In this document: positions 25,395 through 33,658 of the stretch, piece by piece
How the letters are laid out: every line of letters begins with the position of its first letter
How positions within the stretch are numbered: position 1 is the stretch's first letter
DNA from: Candidatus Eisenbacteria bacterium
GTDB taxonomy: Bacteria; Eisenbacteria; RBG-16-71-46
DNA length: 40,160 nucleotides
Reading direction: 5' to 3'
Assembly (NCBI GenBank): GCA_035712145.1
Contig: DASTBI010000160.1
Location: 1 to 40,160 of the forward strand
Position numbers and translations under genes: made by a program
Notes under the pieces: model-generated
Seen by the model: only the letters and a program-made list of their open reading frames with translations
Database searches by the model: none
What the model was told of the DNA's origin: nothing

Positions 25395-25883
25395 CTCCCG
25401 GAACCCACTTCATGCCTAGCAGTTCCGAGCGGGGTGTGCTACTTTGCGCACGCGCGAAGGCCCCCAACCCAAGCGTCTTGGGGAAACGGCCATGGGTAGC
25501 TCGCCCGCGGTTCGGAATCAGGTCGCCGTATTGGAGAAGGGCTCTGAAGTCTCCCTCCTCAACCTGATCGCGCAATGCCGTACCAGGCAATGGCACAAGG
25601 CCGACGGGCAGCGCCGCGCCGCCGGTCCAAGGAGTCGAATCCCGAGCACGCGACCGTGGGGCTCCGTGAGAACCCTCGCGATCGGAGCGCTTTCCCTCCG
25701 CGGCACGGTCCGTGAGACATCGGGGTTCTCCATACGCAAGCCGAGAAATAACGAGTGGCCGCTCGTTTATCACGCATATCCGCCGGTGAGAGAATGCGCC
25801 ATGCGCGAACTGCCGATGAGTCGCACGGCACGTCATCACACGACATGACCGTGCAGGCCGTCGACCGGAGGCGGAGGAGTGGG
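25395..25883 (+). promoter_or_regulatory. 489-base gap, probably the structured leader of the NtrC-type gene
   Basis: No family-like coding frame is present. Several stems are visible: CCCAAG/CTTGGG with a 3-base loop around 25468-25482, ATCAGGT/ACCTGAT around 25508-25567 enclosing a GGAGA/TCTCC stem, GCTCCG/CGGAGC (25661-25666 with 25683-25688), and GAGAACCC/GGGTTCTC (25668-25675 with 25723-25730). The last two share an interval in a way that makes them mutually exclusive. Base composition drops to more A/T near 25730-25780. A long structured leader or small RNA is possible; no named riboswitch was recognised and no convincing promoter was found. Confidence 0.35.
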
Positions 25884-27215
25884 ATGAAACGCATCCTCAT
25901 CGTGGAAGGGGATTCCGCGTCGCGCCTTGGCGTGCGGGATTTCCTGCGGGCCAAGGGGCTCGAGGTCAACGAGGCGGACTCATGGGCTTCCGCCGAGGAG
26001 GCCGTGCGCTCGAAAGCGCCGGACGCGGCAGTGCTCGATTACCGCCTGCCGGACGGCGACGCGCTCGCGCTCCTTCCACGGCTGAAGGCGGTGGATCCCG
26101 ATCTGCCGGTGGTGATCCTGACGCCTCAGGGCACCGTCGAGCTGGCGGCCAAGACGATCCAGAGCGGCGCCGATCAGTTCCTTCCCATGCCGGTGGAGCT
26201 CGATGCGCTCCAGGTCCTGCTCCAGCGGCTGCTGGAGGCCAAGCGCGCTCGGCAGCAGCGTGCGGCCAGGCAGCCGCGCCGCGGGCCGAGCCGGAATCCT
26301 TTCCTCGGCACGAGTGCTTTGATCCGTCAGCTCGAGGCCGATGCGCACGCGGCCGCCGAGGCCCAGCATCCGGTGCTGATCGTGGGTGAAAAGGGCAGCG
26401 GCAAGGGCGTCCTCGCCGAGTGGCTCCATGATAGCGGGCCGCGTGCCGAGGAGGCTTTTGCCGAGCTCAACTGCGCCGGATATGCGTCCGATCGACTGGA
26501 TGCCGAGCTGTTCGGGCACGAGCCGGGCGCATTCGAAGGCGCCGCGGACGGCAAGCCCGGGCTATTCGAGATCGGGCACCACGGCACGGTGTTCCTCGAC
26601 GAAGTCGGCAACATGGATCTTGGCGTTCAGGCGAAGATCTTGCGGGTGATCGAAGAGCAACGCGTGCGCAGGCTCGGAGACACACGCGACCGCTTCGTCG
26701 ACGTCCATCTCCTGTCGGCCACCTGCGAAGACCTGCAGGGTCTCGCCCGCCAGAAGAAATTCCGCGAGGATCTGTATATCCGGATGCGGGTGATCATGCT
26801 GCGCATCCCCCCGCTCCGTGAGCGACCGGAGGACGTGGCCCCGATCGCGCGCTCGCTCATCGACGCATACACCCAGGAGATGGCTCGCGGGAACGGCGAG
26901 CTGGACCCGAGCGTCATCCCAGCCCTGACCTCTTATCCCTGGCCGGGCAACGTCCGCGAGCTACGAAACGCGATCGAGCGCGCCATCCTGCGCGCCGAGG
27001 GCGCTCCCATCTCCGGGGCGCACCTGGCGCTCGATCGGGCGACTGGCGGCGATGATCACATGACGCTGGCGGAGATGGAGCGCCGGCACATCGAGCGCGC
27101 ACTGGAAGTCGAGAACGGCCATGTCGAGCGGGCGGCCAAGCGCCTCGGCGTGCCGCGCAGCACGCTCTATCAGCGCCTTCGTCAGATGGGGATTCCGCTC
27201 CGCCGCGCTCACTAG
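25884..27215 (+). CDS. NtrC-type response regulator with degenerate receiver and GAFTGA loop
   Basis: A 443-residue protein: receiver (1-~120), AAA+ domain (~138-370) and Fis-type helix-turn-helix (~395-440, [24 protein letters not shown]). Walker A is GEKGSGKG (168-175) and Walker B FLDE (ends D239-E240); the R-finger region and [16 protein letters not shown] are intact. Three key positions deviate: the receiver acidic pair is E-G (V-E-G-D instead of V-D-D), the conserved Lys is Met102 (FLPMP), and the sigma-54 contact loop is GAFEGA (215-220, Thr to Glu). The phosphoacceptor Asp52 and Thr80 remain. ATG at 25884 follows a GGAGGAG ribosome site by 6 bases. It may be phosphorylation-independent or may not act through sigma-54 in the usual way. 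No partner kinase gene is adjacent. Confidence 0.92.
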   Translation: MKRILIVEGDSASRLGVRDFLRAKGLEVNEADSWASAEEAVRSKAPDAAVLDYRLPDGDALALLPRLKAVDPDLPVVILTPQGTVELAAKTIQSGADQFLPMPVELDALQVLLQRLLEAKRARQQRAARQPRRGPSRNPFLGTSALIRQLEADAHAAAEAQHPVLIVGEKGSGKGVLAEWLHDSGPRAEEAFAELNCAGYASDRLDAELFGHEPGAFEGAADGKPGLFEIGHHGTVFLDEVGNMDLGVQAKILRVIEEQRVRRLGDTRDRFVDVHLLSATCEDLQGLARQKKFREDLYIRMRVIMLRIPPLRERPEDVAPIARSLIDAYTQEMARGNGELDPSVIPALTSYPWPGNVRELRNAIERAILRAEGAPISGAHLALDRATGGDDHMTLAEMERRHIERALEVENGHVERAAKRLGVPRSTLYQRLRQMGIPLRRAH

Positions 27216-27258
27216 CAGGGCTGCTGAAGGAGCAGACTGCTCTGGGGGCAGAACGGCG

Positions 27259-27606
27259 TTAGAGCTTGTTGCCGGAGCGGAGCCGGACCACTCGGGTTCC
27301 GGCGAAGGCCTTCGACTCCGCTTCGTCGAGCCAGGCGAACGACATGACGATGAGAACGTGCCCAACCGCGGCGTTATGGGCCGCCGCGCCGTAGATCGCG
27401 ACCACGCCGGAGCCCGCCGGCTCGGGAATCGCGTACGTCTCGAAGCGCGCGCCCGTCGTCACGTTGGCGATCACGATCCACTCGTTGGGCCTGATGTCGG
27501 CGGCCTCGAGGACCGCCGAATCGATCCCGCACGAGCCTTCGTAGTGGACCAGCGACTTGCCCACCACGGCGTTCATGATCTTCGACTTGCAGTACTGGCG
27601 AAACAT
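27259..27606 (-). CDS. panD: Aspartate 1-decarboxylase
   Basis: A 115-residue pyruvoyl enzyme that converts L-aspartate to beta-alanine for pantothenate and coenzyme A synthesis in the cytosol. The self-cleavage site is HYEGSCGID (Gly-Ser, Ser25), where the Ser becomes the pyruvoyl group. Other conserved elements are KSKIMNAVV at the N-terminus, GARFETYAI (Tyr for catalysis) and YGAAAHNAAVGHVLIVMSFA (the GAAAH motif). The length matches PanD (~115-126). It stands alone: no panB or panC is adjacent. It converges with the NtrC-type gene, and a short GAGCA/TGCTC hairpin (around 27230-27242) lies between the stops. It could be co-transcribed with the upstream propeller gene, 46 bases away on the same strand. 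Confidence 0.95.
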   Translation of the reverse strand: MFRQYCKSKIMNAVVGKSLVHYEGSCGIDSAVLEAADIRPNEWIVIANVTTGARFETYAIPEPAGSGVVAIYGAAAHNAAVGHVLIVMSFAWLDEAESKAFAGTRVVRLRSGNKL

Positions 27607-27652
27607 GGGCCGAGGACTATAGACGGTGTCCGCGAGCCCTGTCCAAGCGCGC

Positions 27653-30600
27653 TCAGGGCACCGGCTGCTTCGCGGCCCCCGCCGCTCCTTTCACCACGAC
27701 CGCCGGGATCTCCCGCTCGCGGATCATCCGGTTGAACGACGCCAGATCGTCACCCAGCAGCTGCTGCAAGGTCCCGAGCTGCGCATCGATTCGGCGCGTG
27801 ACGTCCCGGTAGACCTCCTGCTGCTGTGTCGTCGGCCGCCCCTCGGAATCCGACACGTCGCCACCCAGCGCACTCAGCTTGTTGTTGAGGCGGATCGGGT
27901 AGTTGAGCGGATCCTGGTTGCTTCGGATCTTGGTCTGGTACAGCGCCTCCTCCACGGTGGTCAGCTTCTTCACCAGCTGGTCGGCGGCGCGCGCGATCGT
28001 GGAGTCCTTGGCGAAGGACTTGGCGCGTTCGGCGGCGGCCTTCACCTGGTCCCTGGTCTCGCGCAGGCGCTCGATCGATTCGTGCGTCTCGGTGAGCTTG
28101 TCGCGAATCGCCAGCAGCAGGTCGTATCGCTCCCGGTCCTCGGCATCGGTGGTCGCGAGCCGCGGGTCGCGCCGGACTTCCAGCGTCTCGGTGGCGGTCG
28201 CGCCGCCCGCCTGGAGCCGCAGTGTGTAGCGGCCGGCGGGGACCTGGGGACCCTGGTTCCCGCCACCCCACAGGATCAGCCCTTTGAAACGCTTGGGATC
28301 GGCGTGGCGCATGTTCCAGGTGTAGCGGTTGTAGCCCGACCTGGCCGGGAGCTTGTTGGCGGCATCGGCGGGTGCGCCGGGCTCCCCACCGGCTTCGCCG
28401 CCGGGCTCCGCGGGATCTCCCCGGCTCGAGAACTTGCGCACCGAGCGTCCCGAGTCATCCAGGATCTCGAGCGTCACCTCTTCGCTCTCGGCCGGCGCGC
28501 GCGGCAGCCGGTAATAGATCCACGCCCCGGCCGCGGGATTGAGCCCCATCTCCCCCGCGCGCCCCACCGGTCCGCCGAAGCGGTAGGCCGGCTCGGGCGA
28601 AAGAAGACGCAGGCTGGAGCCGGTCTCGCGCGCCACCATCTGCCGGAGCGGCGAGACATCGTCGAGGATCCAGAAGCTTCGGCCCTGAGTCGCCACCGCG
28701 ATGTCCCGGTCCTTCACGATCAGGTCGGTGATCGGCACGACGGGAAGCAGGCCGGTCGCCGCCTCTTCGTCCGTCGAAGGAGGCGCACGGCGAGCCGTCT
28801 GCATGCGCAGCGGCCGCCACGATCCGCCTTCGTCGAACGACACGAACACGCCGAGCTCGGTGCCCGCGTAGAGCAATCCCCGGCGCACGGGATCTTCGCG
28901 CACGACGCGGACGAACGCCGTGGCGGGGAGTCCGCCGCTGATCTTCTTCCAGCTCCTGCCGAAGTCATGCGTGACGTAGGCGTAGGGCCTGTAATCATCG
29001 AGCTTGTAGCGATTGACGGCGAGATAAGCCGTGGCCGGATCGTGGGGTGAGGCGTCGATCTGGCTCACCTTGCTCCACGGCGCCACCCCCTTCGGCGTGA
29101 CGTCGGCCCAGTGCCCGCCCTGGTCGCGCGTCACGTGGACACGGCCATCATCGGTGCCGGCCCAAAGCACCTTGGCATCCCGCTTCGACTCGGCGAGCGC
29201 GAAGATCGTGCAGTAGTACTCGACGCTGGTGTTGTCCTTGGTGATCGGCCCGCCCGATGGGCCGAGCTTCGACTTGTCGTTGCGGGTGAGGTCGGGACTG
29301 ATCGCCGTCCAGCTGTGCCCCTCGTCGGTCGAGCGGAAGAGCACGTTGCCGGCCGCGTAGAGCGTGTTGGGATCGTGGCTCGATGCCACGATGGGGAAGG
29401 TCCACTGGAAGCGATACTTCATGCCTTCCGCCCCCCACCCCATCGGGTTCTCCGGATAGACCGTGATGTCGCGCAGGGTCTTGGTGCGATGGTCGTAACG
29501 GGTGATCACGCCGTCGTAGCAGCCGGCGTAGACGATCTCGGGATTCCCTTTCCTGGGCGACACGAAGCCGCTCTCGCATCCGCCGACCGGATGCCAGTCC
29601 GCCGGGCCTATTCCCGAGCTCGAGGTGCGGCTGGCGATCGCGACCGTGGAGTTGTCCTGCTGCGCGCCGTACAGCGAGTAGGGGAAACGATCGTCGGCGG
29701 CCACGTGGTAGAACTGCGCGGTCGGCTGGTTGTCCTGCCGCGACCAGCTCGCCCCTCCATCCATGCTCACGTTGGCGCCGCCGTCATTGCCGTTGATCAT
29801 GCGACGGGAATCCTCGGGCGCGATCCACAGGTCGTGATGGTCGCCGTGCGGCGTCGCCACCGGAGTGAAGAGGCGGCCTCCATCCGTGGAGCGCAGGAAC
29901 TGGACGTTGAGGACCACCACGCCGTCGGGGTTCTCCGGGTCCGCGTAGACGTGCGAGTAGTACCAGGCCCGCTGCCGCAGACGCCGGTCCTCGCTCACCC
30001 GGCGCCAGCTCGCGCCGCCGTCGTCGGAGCGGAACAATCCGCCTTCGTCGGCCTCGATCATCGCCCACACGCGCTCGGCTCGAGCCGGCGAAGGCGCCAC
30101 CCCGATCCGTCCCCATGGGCCCTTCGGAAGCCCGTGCCCGCTCAGCGCGCGCCAGGTGTCCCCGCCGTCGGTCGACTTGAAGAGCGCGCTGCCCTTGCCC
30201 CCGCTCTCGAGGCTCCACGGCGTCCGGTGCGCCTGCCAGAAGCCGGCGTAGAGCACACGCGGATTGCGCGGATCGATGGCGAGGTCGACCGCTCCCGTGC
30301 TGTCGTCGACGAACAGCACGCGCTGCCACGTCGAGCCGCCGTCCTTCGATCGATAGACCCCGCGCTGTGCGTTCGGACCGAAGGTGTGGCCCAGGGCCGC
30401 AACGTAGAGACGCTCGGAATCGTCGGGATGCACGCGGATGCGGCCGATCTGTCGCGTGTCGTCGAGTCCGAGGTGGGTCCAGGTGCGCCCGCCATCGGTG
30501 GACTTGTACACGCCGTCGCCGTGCGACACGTTGCCGCGAATGCAGGACTCGCCCATGCCCACGTAGACGACGTTGGGATCCGAGGGCGCCACGGCGATCG

Positions 30601-30904
30601 CTCCCACCGATCCGGTGGCGAAGTACCCGTCGCTGACGTTCTTCCAGCGAGTCCCGCCGTCGAGCGTCTTCCACAGTCCGCCTCCGGTGGCGCCGAAGTA
30701 ATAGACGAGCGGCTGTCCCGGAACGCCGGCCACCGCGGTCACGCGGCCACCGCGATACGGGCCGATCGAGCGCCACTCGAGCGCCTGGAACGGGTCCGGG
30801 CTTTCCGCCTTGTCACCTTTGCGCGGCGCGGCGGAGGAGAAGCCCGGGAGAACGGCCGCGAGCGAGAGCAGCGTGAGGACCAGGAACGAACGACGGCGTG
30901 GCAT
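27653..30904 (-). CDS. Exported Vps10/sortilin-type beta-propeller protein
   Basis: A 1083-residue protein with a signal peptide (MPRRRSFLVLTLLSLAAVLPGFSSA). Residues ~35-760 contain many BNR/Asp-box motifs (S-x-D-x-G-x-T-W: KTLDGGTRWKNV, KSTDGGRTWTHL, RSKDGGSTWQRV, RSTDEGHSWTAI, VTRDQGGHWADV), the signature of the large 10-bladed sortilin/Vps10 or xyloglucanase-like propeller. The section RNDKSKLGPSGGPITKDNTSVEYYCTIFALAES is common to bacterial members often labelled 'glycosyl hydrolase'. The C-terminal ~300 residues hold a beta-sandwich (AGRYTLRLQAGGATATETLEV) and a helical DUF-like part (IRDKLTETHESIERLRETRDQVKAAAERAK). The acidic catalytic residues of true hydrolases cannot be confirmed. 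Its function is likely binding or degradation of extracellular polymer or peptide. No FlgD-like tail. Confidence 0.9.
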   Translation of the reverse strand: MPRRRSFLVLTLLSLAAVLPGFSSAAPRKGDKAESPDPFQALEWRSIGPYRGGRVTAVAGVPGQPLVYYFGATGGGLWKTLDGGTRWKNVSDGYFATGSVGAIAVAPSDPNVVYVGMGESCIRGNVSHGDGVYKSTDGGRTWTHLGLDDTRQIGRIRVHPDDSERLYVAALGHTFGPNAQRGVYRSKDGGSTWQRVLFVDDSTGAVDLAIDPRNPRVLYAGFWQAHRTPWSLESGGKGSALFKSTDGGDTWRALSGHGLPKGPWGRIGVAPSPARAERVWAMIEADEGGLFRSDDGGASWRRVSEDRRLRQRAWYYSHVYADPENPDGVVVLNVQFLRSTDGGRLFTPVATPHGDHHDLWIAPEDSRRMINGNDGGANVSMDGGASWSRQDNQPTAQFYHVAADDRFPYSLYGAQQDNSTVAIASRTSSSGIGPADWHPVGGCESGFVSPRKGNPEIVYAGCYDGVITRYDHRTKTLRDITVYPENPMGWGAEGMKYRFQWTFPIVASSHDPNTLYAAGNVLFRSTDEGHSWTAISPDLTRNDKSKLGPSGGPITKDNTSVEYYCTIFALAESKRDAKVLWAGTDDGRVHVTRDQGGHWADVTPKGVAPWSKVSQIDASPHDPATAYLAVNRYKLDDYRPYAYVTHDFGRSWKKISGGLPATAFVRVVREDPVRRGLLYAGTELGVFVSFDEGGSWRPLRMQTARRAPPSTDEEAATGLLPVVPITDLIVKDRDIAVATQGRSFWILDDVSPLRQMVARETGSSLRLLSPEPAYRFGGPVGRAGEMGLNPAAGAWIYYRLPRAPAESEEVTLEILDDSGRSVRKFSSRGDPAEPGGEAGGEPGAPADAANKLPARSGYNRYTWNMRHADPKRFKGLILWGGGNQGPQVPAGRYTLRLQAGGATATETLEVRRDPRLATTDAEDRERYDLLLAIRDKLTETHESIERLRETRDQVKAAAERAKSFAKDSTIARAADQLVKKLTTVEEALYQTKIRSNQDPLNYPIRLNNKLSALGGDVSDSEGRPTTQQQEVYRDVTRRIDAQLGTLQQLLGDDLASFNRMIREREIPAVVVKGAAGAAKQPVP

Positions 30905-30985
30905 AGGTCCCTCCGATGGTGGGCCTCTGTGAACGCTGGCCGGCTACCTTAAACGGTCGCGGCCTCGAGTCGATAGTGCGCGACG

Positions 30986-32188
30986 TCAGAGCACATCCCG
31001 CTCCCGGCTCGCCATCGCGCGGTCCAGGCGGAAGGGATTCAACTCGGGATCGAGACGCCCGAGGAGCAGATCGACGACCCTCCGGCTCGCCCCCACGCTC
31101 GCCATGACGCCGTGTCCGCTGTGGCCGCAGTTCACGTGGAGACCGGCGACCGTGGTGGGGCCGAGCAGAGACCGGTGGTCGGGGGTGAGGTCGTACTGCC
31201 CGGCCTTCAGCAGCCAGGCGCCCGCACCGCGCGCCCACACATCGCTCCAGAAAGGAGCGAGCCGCGCCGCGGCGAAAGGGCTCGCGGGATCCAACAGGTC
31301 GAAGGCGAACGACTCGCACGTCGGAACGTCGTCGAGCGCCTCTCCCTCCGGCTCCGCGGGATCGGGCCGCATGAGATGCGCGCCGTTCGGCGCCGGTCGC
31401 CAGTGCGTGCCGTTGGACTCGTCGATCGTCATCGGCGCGTCGGCCGGGACTTCGGGAACATCCAGCATCACCAGCCGGTGCCGTCGCACCATCCGGATCG
31501 GGAGGCCGATCCCCGCCGTGGCGGCGAGCCGTGACGAAAACGTTCCCGCGGCGACCACGACCGCCCTGGCCGCCATCGTGCCGCGCGAGGTCTCCACGCC
31601 CCGCACCGCTCCGTCCGTCACCACGAGGCGCCGCACCGTGACATCCGGCACGATCGTCGCGCCGGAGGCAGCGGCCAGGCCGATCGTCAGCTTGCGTGGA
31701 TCGAGCCAGCCATCGGCCGCGCGGTAGCGCGCCTGGACCACGTCTGGAGCGAGATAGGGAAAGCGGCGGCGCAGCTCGGGCTGGCCGAGAATCTCCACGT
31801 CCTCGAGTCCCCACTCCCGTTGGCGTGCGACGCGCTCGAGCTGGCGCGCCGCGGACTCCTCGTCGCAGGCCACCCACAGGTATCCCTGCTCGATCAGCCC
31901 CAGGTCATGATCGAGGCCCGTGCGTACCTCGAATTCGCGAAAGAACGCGACGCTCTCCCGCACCATCTCCAGCTCGTCCGGATTGTCGAACTGCAGGCGG
32001 AAGGCGCCGGTCGCGGCCGCCGTGCTCAAGGTGCCGAGGGCTTTGCGCTTCTCGAGGACGACGGTCTGGAGACCTGCGCGCGTGGCGAAGAAAGCGGTCG
32101 CGGCGCCGACCACGCCGCCACCGACCACCACCAGATCGGCGCTGCGCGGAAGCTCGGAAGCGAAGGGGATCTCGGCGCCGGCGCTCAT
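30986..32188 (-). CDS. FAD-dependent amine/amino-acid oxidoreductase (DAO family)
   Basis: A 400-residue flavoprotein of the D-amino-acid/sarcosine oxidase fold. The dinucleotide motif is LVVVGGGVVGAATAFFATRAG (Gly23-x-Gly25-x-x-Gly28) followed by VVLEKR. The segment GTLSTAAATGAFRLQF matches the region that contacts FAD in glycine/sarcosine oxidases, and the C-terminus has LTPDHRSLLGPTTVAGLHVNCGHSGHGVMASVGASRRVVDLLLG, the second FAD-contacting motif. It should oxidise a secondary amine or amino acid, passing electrons to oxygen or a quinone; the substrate is unknown. ATG at 32188 overlaps the stop of the upstream gene (ATGA). No signal peptide. Coupling to an exported protein is unusual for a cytosolic DAO enzyme. 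Confidence 0.9.
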   Translation of the reverse strand: MSAGAEIPFASELPRSADLVVVGGGVVGAATAFFATRAGLQTVVLEKRKALGTLSTAAATGAFRLQFDNPDELEMVRESVAFFREFEVRTGLDHDLGLIEQGYLWVACDEESAARQLERVARQREWGLEDVEILGQPELRRRFPYLAPDVVQARYRAADGWLDPRKLTIGLAAASGATIVPDVTVRRLVVTDGAVRGVETSRGTMAARAVVVAAGTFSSRLAATAGIGLPIRMVRRHRLVMLDVPEVPADAPMTIDESNGTHWRPAPNGAHLMRPDPAEPEGEALDDVPTCESFAFDLLDPASPFAAARLAPFWSDVWARGAGAWLLKAGQYDLTPDHRSLLGPTTVAGLHVNCGHSGHGVMASVGASRRVVDLLLGRLDPELNPFRLDRAMASRERDVL

Positions 32189-33585
32189 CTCCCGGCTTCG
32201 AGCCGGACCAGCCGGGCGGAGCGCACGCGCCCTTCGGCCTCGAGCCGGACGAAGTAGACGCCCGCGGGCGACTGCACGCCGGATTCGTCGCGGCCATCCC
32301 AGCGGACCGTGCGCGATCCGGCGGGCAGCGATCCGCGGAGCAGGTCGCGCACCCTTCGGCCCGAAGCATCGAGCACCGCCACCCGCACCTCGGCCGGGCG
32401 CTCGAGCCGCAGCGCGATCCAGGCGTTGCCGCGCGCCGGATTGGGCGACAGCGCCAGCATGTCGCCCGCCGCAGGCTCGGGAGCCGGTGCGAGCGCCGTC
32501 GCCGGCGCCATGTACACCACCTGACCGCGGCTCGCGCGCTGCACCTGGATCGATGCCAGCGTCCACAGCACGAGGCTCGTCCGCACCACCGACCGCGGCG
32601 ACGTCGACCACACGTACGAAGGATCTCCGGCGGCCGGCAGGTAAGCCCACTTGTCGGGCCAGGCGCCCTGGACATCGAGGCTCGCCAGCCGGGTCATCAT
32701 CACGTTGTAGCGGTAGTCGCGCGCGCGATCGAAGAGCACGGCGTGATAACCCAGCTCGTTGACCCATCCTCGGGTGTCATAGTCGGACGAGCACATCGGC
32801 TTGCTGTAGTAGTAGATCGTCGCGCCTGACGTCAGCTGATCCTGATAGGACGTGATTCCGTCATTGCCGACGCGCTGCTGCAGGAACGCCTGCGCCCGGT
32901 CGAGCATGCGAGTCACGCTCGCGTCCTCGTAGATCCTGGCAATCAGCTCCAGCTCGAACGCCGTCCACGCCGTGTAGTGCACGTCGCGCGCGCCGGCGCA
33001 AACATGGTCGAAGCTGCCGTCGGCGTGCTGCGAGCGCGCCACCAGCAGCAGGATCTCCAAGAGCCGCGTGGACGCGACCGGATCGGAGGTCAGACGATGG
33101 TGCATGGCCAGAGAGAGGCCGGCCATGAGGATGCGGTTGACGTCCCCGGTGACCGGCGCGGCCAGGAAGCCGCTCACGATCGGCTGCGCGGCATCGCGGT
33201 ACGTCGAGTTACCCGTGAGCTCGTACGCCTTGAGCAGCGCATACGCCAGCATGCCGTCCGCGGGGTCGCCGCTCCGCGCATGGGGTCCCATGCGCACCAG
33301 GAAGTCCGCGCGCTCGACGAGGTCGAGCCACCGGCTCTCGGTCGGACTGACGCGGTGAAGCTCGCAGAAGGCGACGAGCTGGGGGACCACCGTGAGGCGA
33401 AGGTGCTCGGCGAAGCTGAAGAAATGGCGAGAGTCGAGCGTGACGCCGCCGCTCTCCTGGCGGTGAAGGAAACCCTCCGCGTGGGAGATCATCGGCGAGA
33501 GGGGATCGCTCTGCTCGGCCGTCGCGGGGAACGCGACGGCCGAGAGAACGAGCGCGGTGGCGGCGGTGCAGCGTATCCACGCCAT
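32185..33585 (-). CDS. Exported helical (toroid-like) protein with FlgD/T9SS-like tail
   Basis: A 466-residue protein. The signal peptide is MAWIRCTAATALVLSAVAFPATA. The central ~350 residues alternate amphipathic helices (LAYALLKAYELTGNSTYRDAAQPIVSGFL, RLLEILLLVARSQHADGSFDHV, AWTAFELELIARIYEDASVTRMLDRAQAFLQ), like alpha/alpha toroids of glycosidases and polysaccharide lyases, but no catalytic signature was recognised. The tail from LALSPNPARGNAWIALRLERPAEVRVAVLDASGRRVRDLL to VRLEAGR is the FlgD-like sorting module. Its stop overlaps the FAD oxidoreductase gene. The ATG at 33585 has no clear ribosome site but is the only start giving a signal peptide. Likely a cell-surface or secreted protein of unknown function. 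Confidence 0.82.
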   Translation of the reverse strand: MAWIRCTAATALVLSAVAFPATAEQSDPLSPMISHAEGFLHRQESGGVTLDSRHFFSFAEHLRLTVVPQLVAFCELHRVSPTESRWLDLVERADFLVRMGPHARSGDPADGMLAYALLKAYELTGNSTYRDAAQPIVSGFLAAPVTGDVNRILMAGLSLAMHHRLTSDPVASTRLLEILLLVARSQHADGSFDHVCAGARDVHYTAWTAFELELIARIYEDASVTRMLDRAQAFLQQRVGNDGITSYQDQLTSGATIYYYSKPMCSSDYDTRGWVNELGYHAVLFDRARDYRYNVMMTRLASLDVQGAWPDKWAYLPAAGDPSYVWSTSPRSVVRTSLVLWTLASIQVQRASRGQVVYMAPATALAPAPEPAAGDMLALSPNPARGNAWIALRLERPAEVRVAVLDASGRRVRDLLRGSLPAGSRTVRWDGRDESGVQSPAGVYFVRLEAEGRVRSARLVRLEAGR

Positions 33586-33658
33586 GGGGGATGGTTGTCC
33601 GACGCCGCGCGAGCCGCCTGGTGACGCGCGCGACGAACCCGGTCCGGTTCTCCTCTTT

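Noticed and set aside
25450-25520. Possible cyclic-di-GMP (GEMM) riboswitch
   Set aside because: GGGTAGC and a GGCC-flanked hairpin look vaguely similar, but the conserved ACGCAAAGCC core and tetraloop-receptor pattern are missing.
25590-25610. Sigma-54 -24/-12 promoter (TGGCAC)
   Set aside because: TGGCAC is present but the -12 GC at the required spacing is absent.
25492-25848. Open frame of ~118 codons in the gap before the NtrC-type gene
   Set aside because: The translation is Arg/Pro-rich with no domain, membrane segment or ribosome site, and it overlaps the stems described; composition looks like a random GC-rich frame.
27653-30904. Glycosyl hydrolase label for the Vps10-type propeller protein
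   Set aside because: Asp-box repeats establish the propeller fold, but no catalytic acid pair could be identified, so an enzymatic name is not supported.
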